Both the position numbers and the translations under genes were made by a program. Below, piece after piece: positions 58,861 to 64,000 of a stretch of DNA of 64,000 bases. How positions within the stretch are numbered: position 1 is the stretch's first letter; each line of letters begins with the position of its first letter. Source of the DNA: Acheta domesticus (lineage: Eukaryota; Arthropoda; Insecta; Orthoptera; Gryllidae); contig JAHLJT010009436.1 in assembly GCA_031308135.1 (NCBI GenBank), forward strand, positions 139,956,303 to 140,020,302, in the 5' to 3' direction. The notes under the pieces were generated by a model, which saw only the letters and a list, made by a program, of their open reading frames with translations, ran no database searches and had not been told where the DNA came from.

Positions 58861-60690
58861 CCGTTGACGTGAGCGACTTGAAAAAAAAGGGGAAATTATT
58901 CTCATGGAATCCAAAAACTCTCGAGGCGCAGATTGTTCGTAATAATCAGAATTGATTGTGAATATTAGTGTATTTGAATGGCACATCTTATCGTAACCTC
59001 GGAATAATTTTCAGAGATTTATAGGAGGGGTTTAGCATTGTATTTATCCCTTTAAAAAGTGTTTCTCGATGTCACCATTTGACCATTTGACTAATTGCAA
59101 TATGTTTTCTCCTACAGGAACATATTAAGATATGCAAGCAAAAAGAGTAGGAAATTCTAGAAATGTAGTTGGTTTTTAGCTTCTGGAACAGTTATTCTTG
59201 ACAGCTAAGTAGATAGAGCAATTTAAAAGAAAATTAGCATTGGTAAAACATGTCTCGATCAAAATATTTTTTTTTATATTTGTTGAAAACCTTGTAAACC
59301 CCAAAAACATCCTTGAAATCTCCTGCCATACCATGAAGAAAAACGGATTTCATTTACCGTCTCAAATAATCCGTCTCAACCTAGACGATCGGTTTCAAGG
59401 AATTTCTATTTAGACCATTTGTGCGTGTGAGAATGTGATGTGCGAGAATGGAGAAAAAAATCCAATATCTTATTCGTTGTTTTATTGGGTTACTTGCTTT
59501 TAATTGCTGGAAGGGCGAACAAATTGTTCGCAGACATTGTCTTAGCATTTCAATATAATTATGATAACGTTCAGACCTCGTAATATTTGGATAAAACAGG
59601 AAACAGTTCGTAAGATATGAATACAGAAAGTTAAAGCAATGTGTCATTACGAAACTAGGAATAGTAACTTATTACACCTAAATATAAACCATCGATAATG
59701 CTAGTACTCTTGAAATCGTTCAATCCATATCAATTGTCTGTATTTTTCTGGAAAAGCTTGTTGTTGCAAATCAAATGTTCCGTATATTTCTGAGGAAAAC
59801 TTATTGTGTCGTGTAATACGCAATATCTTGTAGTATGCATATTATAACATGTTTATGTTTAGTAATGTATTTCTACATCGCTTACTTTCAGACATAACTA
59901 TCTATTTGAGGAGATTGGTTTGATATTTGTGTTCTAGTTCATATATTTGTCTAAATTGTAGTGTCTGTATCTCACAAGATCTGTTCTTACCTCTCCCTCT
60001 TCCTGAAGTAGTTCTCCCCTATTCCTTTAGTTTATAAACGTTAGAACATCATTGCAAGTTTACTCTTACTTAGCGCCTAAGTGATCCAATAAAGTTTTAT
60101 AGTTATAAGCTTTATAATAATGTAATACAATTATTTAATAATAATTAATGTTATATAACTATTAACCCACTTTCAAAACAAAAGATCATATTTCTGTTAA
60201 GCATTATTCATAATTTTGCAAAACTTTATGAAAATAACCATGAATATAACAACGCATTGCGAAAAAGGAAGTTACTAGAAACTAGTTCTTGAAGAAAGTC
60301 TCCAGAGAGTCGTAGTTGCACACCAGTTTTCTTCCAAGCTCGCATAAAGGAACTGAGATTAGAAGACAAGTGCACTAGTTATCGTTTCGCGGAGTCCCCA
60401 GAAGTTCTTAAAGTATTACCTTGTTATAAAACTTACTCTGTATACTGGGGCTCCACTTTAAATTCAGCGCACACGTGCAGACTGCGATATATCTACAGCA
60501 GCGACCAACAAGAAACGGTGAAAACGACCCTCCCGGGAGAACACGGACTCGCTAATTCATCTCAAATAATTCCTGCTGGACAGTGCATCGTCGGAGTAGT
60601 TCGTTTCCTCTTCTGTATCATCTCAGAGGCCACGTCTAGTCTATCTTTTATTTCATCCCCGTTTCATTTTTTTTCTCTCCCCTCGTCCTC
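58861..60690. other. AT-rich intergenic sequence
   Basis: No supported gene or repeat. Confidence 0.4.
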
Positions 60691-61440
60691 TGCCCTTTCG
60701 CCTCCCGCGGTGTTGAAATTTCTTCGATCTCCGACTTCCGCAGTTCACTGTTCCGCTGCTTTCCGCCTCCACTCCATTTCCCGGCACCCTTGTGAGCGGC
60801 CGCCTCGTCGCCGGGGGCGCCGGGGGCGCCGGGGGCGAGGGCGAGGGAGAGGGCGAGGGCGGGGAATTCCGGACGTCCTCACGAGTCGTCGCCTCCGCCG
60901 CCGGAGTTCTTTCTCAGCCGCGAGACGACCTCTCCTCCCCCTCTCCCTGCCCCCCCGGCAGCACCCCTGCGTCGACGCTGCCACCGCCGTAACTGTCATC
61001 ACCATTACCACCTCCTTGGCTGCACCACTTTCCTCGCCTTTGGTCGCCTCCGCTGCCCCTGGGCGCTCGCAGCCCTGTTTTCCCACTGTGCTTGCCGCTC
61101 TCTTGGCGCAGCAGCTGTAGCCGCTCTCGTCTCCAGCGTCCTTCTCTTTGCTTTTGCCGGCTGTCCTCGCTGTCATTGATCCCGCTGATCCCGTCATAAC
61201 TTTTCTAAACTCATCAATGTGTTGTTGCCAATCGGCCTTGTTCTACTTTCTCCATTTGCATCTCCTTTCTCCACCATTCTCATTCCTATGCCGGTTCTTG
61301 GTTTCAGCTCTACGCTATCGTATCGCCATCGCATTACCCCTCTTATTTTTTTGCATTTCATCCATCGGCTGATGAACTTCCACCGAACTTGTTTTATGCG
61401 TCTTCGCTGTGGACTTCGGAGCCACCATCTATTTCGCTAG
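60691..61440. other. GC-rich then pyrimidine-rich segment
   Basis: CpG-rich at 60790-60980 with GGCGAGGGCGAGG repeats, then C/T-rich to about 61400. The long frames are compositional and no domain is seen. Confidence 0.4.
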
Positions 61441-61709
61441 TGCACCCCTCATAATCCCTGTCATAAAGCTTTAGTTAACAGATTAGATATGTTTCTGTAA
61501 ATTAACGTGTGAAAGAGATCATTGAAATTCAACAGTATTAACGTTACCGGTGTATCTTGATCTCATATATTTAGCGATAGAGACCAGATGTAGAACACTA
61601 GTTCACTGCCAAAACTACGATACGCTCTGTTCTCTATTTCAGCTCCTCAACAGTCTTCGATGTAGTCGCAGAGACCGTTCTCTAGGCATACCGACTCCTC
61701 TCTGTCCTT

Positions 61710-61868
61710 CGCTTAAAACTTAAACCAGTCCGTTGACACGTCGCCACCTGACCCAATCAGGAGCTTGAACACCATAGTGACGTCACTATGGTGACATCCA
61801 AGCTCCCGATTGGATGACAGCGTCACAGCTGATCAAGCGTCAATGGGCTTAATATTTTAATTAAAGTA
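61710..61868. mobile_element. MITE family A, diverged copy
   Basis: The core TAGTGACGTCACTATGGTGA, the AAGCTCCCGATTGGATGACA block, CAGCTGATCAAGCGTCAATG and flanking TTAAA runs match the copies at 388 and 28360. The ends are eroded, so boundaries are approximate. Confidence 0.6.
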
Positions 61869-62089
61869 CAGTCTCATAGACCTCTCTCTATTCCTCAGAA
61901 CTCACCTTCTCAAACCTCTTCCTTTATCACCATTGTCGCGCCGCCGTCGTGTCTCTATAACGGTCTCCGCCTTTACCACCGTCACCACCGGCTCAGCATC
62001 TGCTTTCTTCCGATGCCTCAGTCGGCTCCCCTGGTCCCCCAGCGTCGCCGCCAGGTCTGTCACCTCCTACGGCGCGTGGGCTCTGGGCT

Positions 62090-62600
62090 CTTCGGAGCCC
62101 CATTTACGCGGCCACAATGGGCCCCGCGGCGGCGGCGCCGCCGCCGCCGCCGCCGCCATTACCACCGGCTCCACCGCCACTGCCTCCACCGCCGCTGCCG
62201 CCGCCTCCGCCACCGCCGCCGCCGCCGCCGCCATCACCACCGCCTCCATCGCCCCCGTCCCCGTCCCCGCCTCCACCGCCGCTGCCGCCGCCCCCGCTGC
62301 CGCGCCCGCCACCACCGCCGCTGCCGCCGCCACCGCCGCCTCCACCGCCGCTGCCGCCGCCACCGCCGCCTCCACCGCCGCTGCCGCCGCCACCGCCGCC
62401 TCCACCGTCGCCGCCACCGCCGCTCAAAGCACCGCTGTCCCCGCGCGCGCCTGATCAATTTTTCATCGCGCCCGGCGCGGCGCGGCGCTGCGCGGCGCAG
62501 TGTGGTGTGGTGTGGCGAGGCGAGGTGCGGCTCGGAGCGGGCGCGCCGACCGCTTCAGAGGACTCACGCCGCCTCGCTTGCATGTGGCTCCCCGAGTACG
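62090..62600. repeat. (CCG/CCA/CCT)n triplet tract and GC-rich flank
   Basis: At 62130-62430 the + strand is C-rich triplets with a repeating CCGCCGCTGCCGCCGCCACC unit, open in all + frames and several - frames. GGCGCGGCGCGG-type repeats follow at about 62475-62530. The predicted poly-Pro, poly-Ala and poly-Arg products are by-products. Confidence 0.85.
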
Positions 62601-64000
62601 CGCTGGGAACTGGATTTCAAAACTTTCAAGGACAATGCCTGGGTGAAAAAGTGCGCGCACGTTGCTTTGTTGACACCAAATTAGGATGAAATGAAATGTT
62701 TTAATTTTCTTGCAGTATGATTGTTGATTACTGATTTGGTAAGTTACGAATTACTAGTTTGTTCGTGATTCATACATTACGTGCGTGGTTATTAATGGTA
62801 TAAGATCAGTAAATTAGTAACTTCCTAATACAAATATTTAAAGTGTTATAACTTTTAATAGAGAAATAAAACAAGTGCAATTTCTTTGCGAATAAACGGA
62901 ATTTAAATCAATGCATAGGATTGTTACCGAGATGATTACAGTACGGATCTACTATGCCTGAAGGCTTGTTGGTTATCCGCTGTAGGTATAGATTGTGTGT
63001 TACTTGGTTTTCGAGTATGTTATTTCGGGACAATATCATGTGAAACAACACAAGCAGAATCCGGCAGTTGTTGTCGTACCAAATTCTAACAAGTAGCGTA
63101 ACGAGAATGGATAAAAAAATATTTCTGGTTTTTTGATTCCGTTGATGTAAAGGGTTTTTGGAGTTTCTACAATGGAGCAAAGAGTGTGAAGTTGACCATG
63201 TGAAAAACATCGATTTTATGAATTTAATACGGCAAAACGCAGCGTTGTAGATGATTATCGCGAAAGCAATACGCAAAGGAAACTAGTCGTTTGAATATGA
63301 ATTAAAAATAAATCGTAATCATTGGAATATGCGGAATCAGCAATCTTCTCCTTTGCTTTAATTACATTTGGGATCAGTTTTTCACGGAAAGTGTGATTTC
63401 ATTGCACAATTGTGGCGTGTTCACATTCCAAAGGAGCAGTATTGGAGAACCAATTTTCAACGTCAGTTGTGGGGGATTCTAGGTGGATCCAATGAATTGA
63501 GAAGTTAGACTGAGTAATTAACAGCTTAATCCTCTTCTGTCACTGTGTCGATGGATTTGTATTCCGTAAACGGAACAGGAATTTTGGATAGAATCTTTTA
63601 TTGATTCGATTGACATCATCATTCTTTAGAGACAAGGCAGCACGCTAGCAATGCCAATCGTGATTCCGGAAGTCGATAGCGATGTTCCGGAAAAACTTTC
63701 AAGATCTTCAATTGATGACTGAAATTGACAGACGTTCGGGGAGAACGAAATCTCTAGTATTGCGGGATTAACCGGTTATCTGCCGTCGCCTATATACAAA
63801 AGTTACTTTGGCAAATGTTTGTGCAGAATCGTCTCTAAGTACATGTACTCACACATTGCTTGACACTGTAATTTTCTTCATGTGTCTCAATAGAGCCGAA
63901 TTCTTCAGGCATGTGGTCTGCTCGTCTGCTGTTGTTCTTGGAGCGACGCGCAAAGTTTGACGGAAGTCATCGCCGAGGAGTATTCCGCTCTTTGAATGTC
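62601..64000. other. AT-rich sequence to the window end
   Basis: No frame, RNA gene or repeat that I can support. A gene continuing beyond the window cannot be excluded. Confidence 0.4.

Noticed and set aside
61933..62689. Poly-Pro, poly-Ala and poly-Arg frames over the CCG tract
   Set aside because: The same triplet repeat is open in all three + frames, so none is favoured.

Overview
This 64 kb window is eukaryotic and most likely from an insect with a large, transposon-rich genome. The evidence is one spliced, GC-rich gene for a secreted/transmembrane leucine-rich-repeat protein resembling insect windpipe, set among hAT, TA-target, piggyBac-like, LINE and tRNA-derived SINE sequences. The insect assignment and any finer guess (a hemimetabolous lineage would fit) are inference.

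The only gene I can support as functional is at 11700-18233 on the + strand. It has two coding exons separated by a 1.7 kb intron and encodes about 1604 residues: signal peptide, LRRNT, a block of leucine-rich repeats, LRRCT, an extremely long Asp/Glu-rich stalk with Ser-Gly sites typical of glycosaminoglycan attachment, one transmembrane helix and a Pro/Ala-rich cytoplasmic tail. A TATA-type promoter candidate lies just upstream. Candidate poly(A) signals lie 1.0-3.0 kb downstream.

Upstream (1-11.5 kb) there is an imperfect direct duplication with a MITE in one copy, then a structurally complete hAT transposon (874-4084) with a perfect 8-bp target duplication and a transposase broken by one frameshift. 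A pyrimidine-rich GC island follows at 8.1-9.0 kb. A 5'-truncated LINE fragment in antisense orientation ends about 80 bp before the promoter candidate.

From 18 to 39 kb the sequence is mostly unique or AT-rich, with small transposons: a hAT MITE with perfect 8-bp duplications and an inverted relative nearby, a TA-flanked MITE, further members of the MITE family seen in the gene's intron, and a tandem array whose unit resembles a MITE end.

The standout structure is at 39825-52243: a 12.4 kb foldback-type element. It has a perfect 9-bp target duplication, near-identical outer termini, and inverted arms of about 2.9 and 4.1 kb built from roughly 145-bp tandem monomers with a 584-bp higher-order repeat. 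The 5.4 kb centre holds older transposon debris and no transposase that I can see. Nine-base duplications and tandem-repeat arms are features of Drosophila FB elements (MULE-related), but no sequence link to FB is visible here.

The last 12 kb alternates GC-rich islands and strand-biased simple repeats (a minisatellite, GGC/CCG triplets, a GAAA tract) with AT-rich sequence, plus one tRNA-derived SINE and one more MITE. No gene could be supported there.
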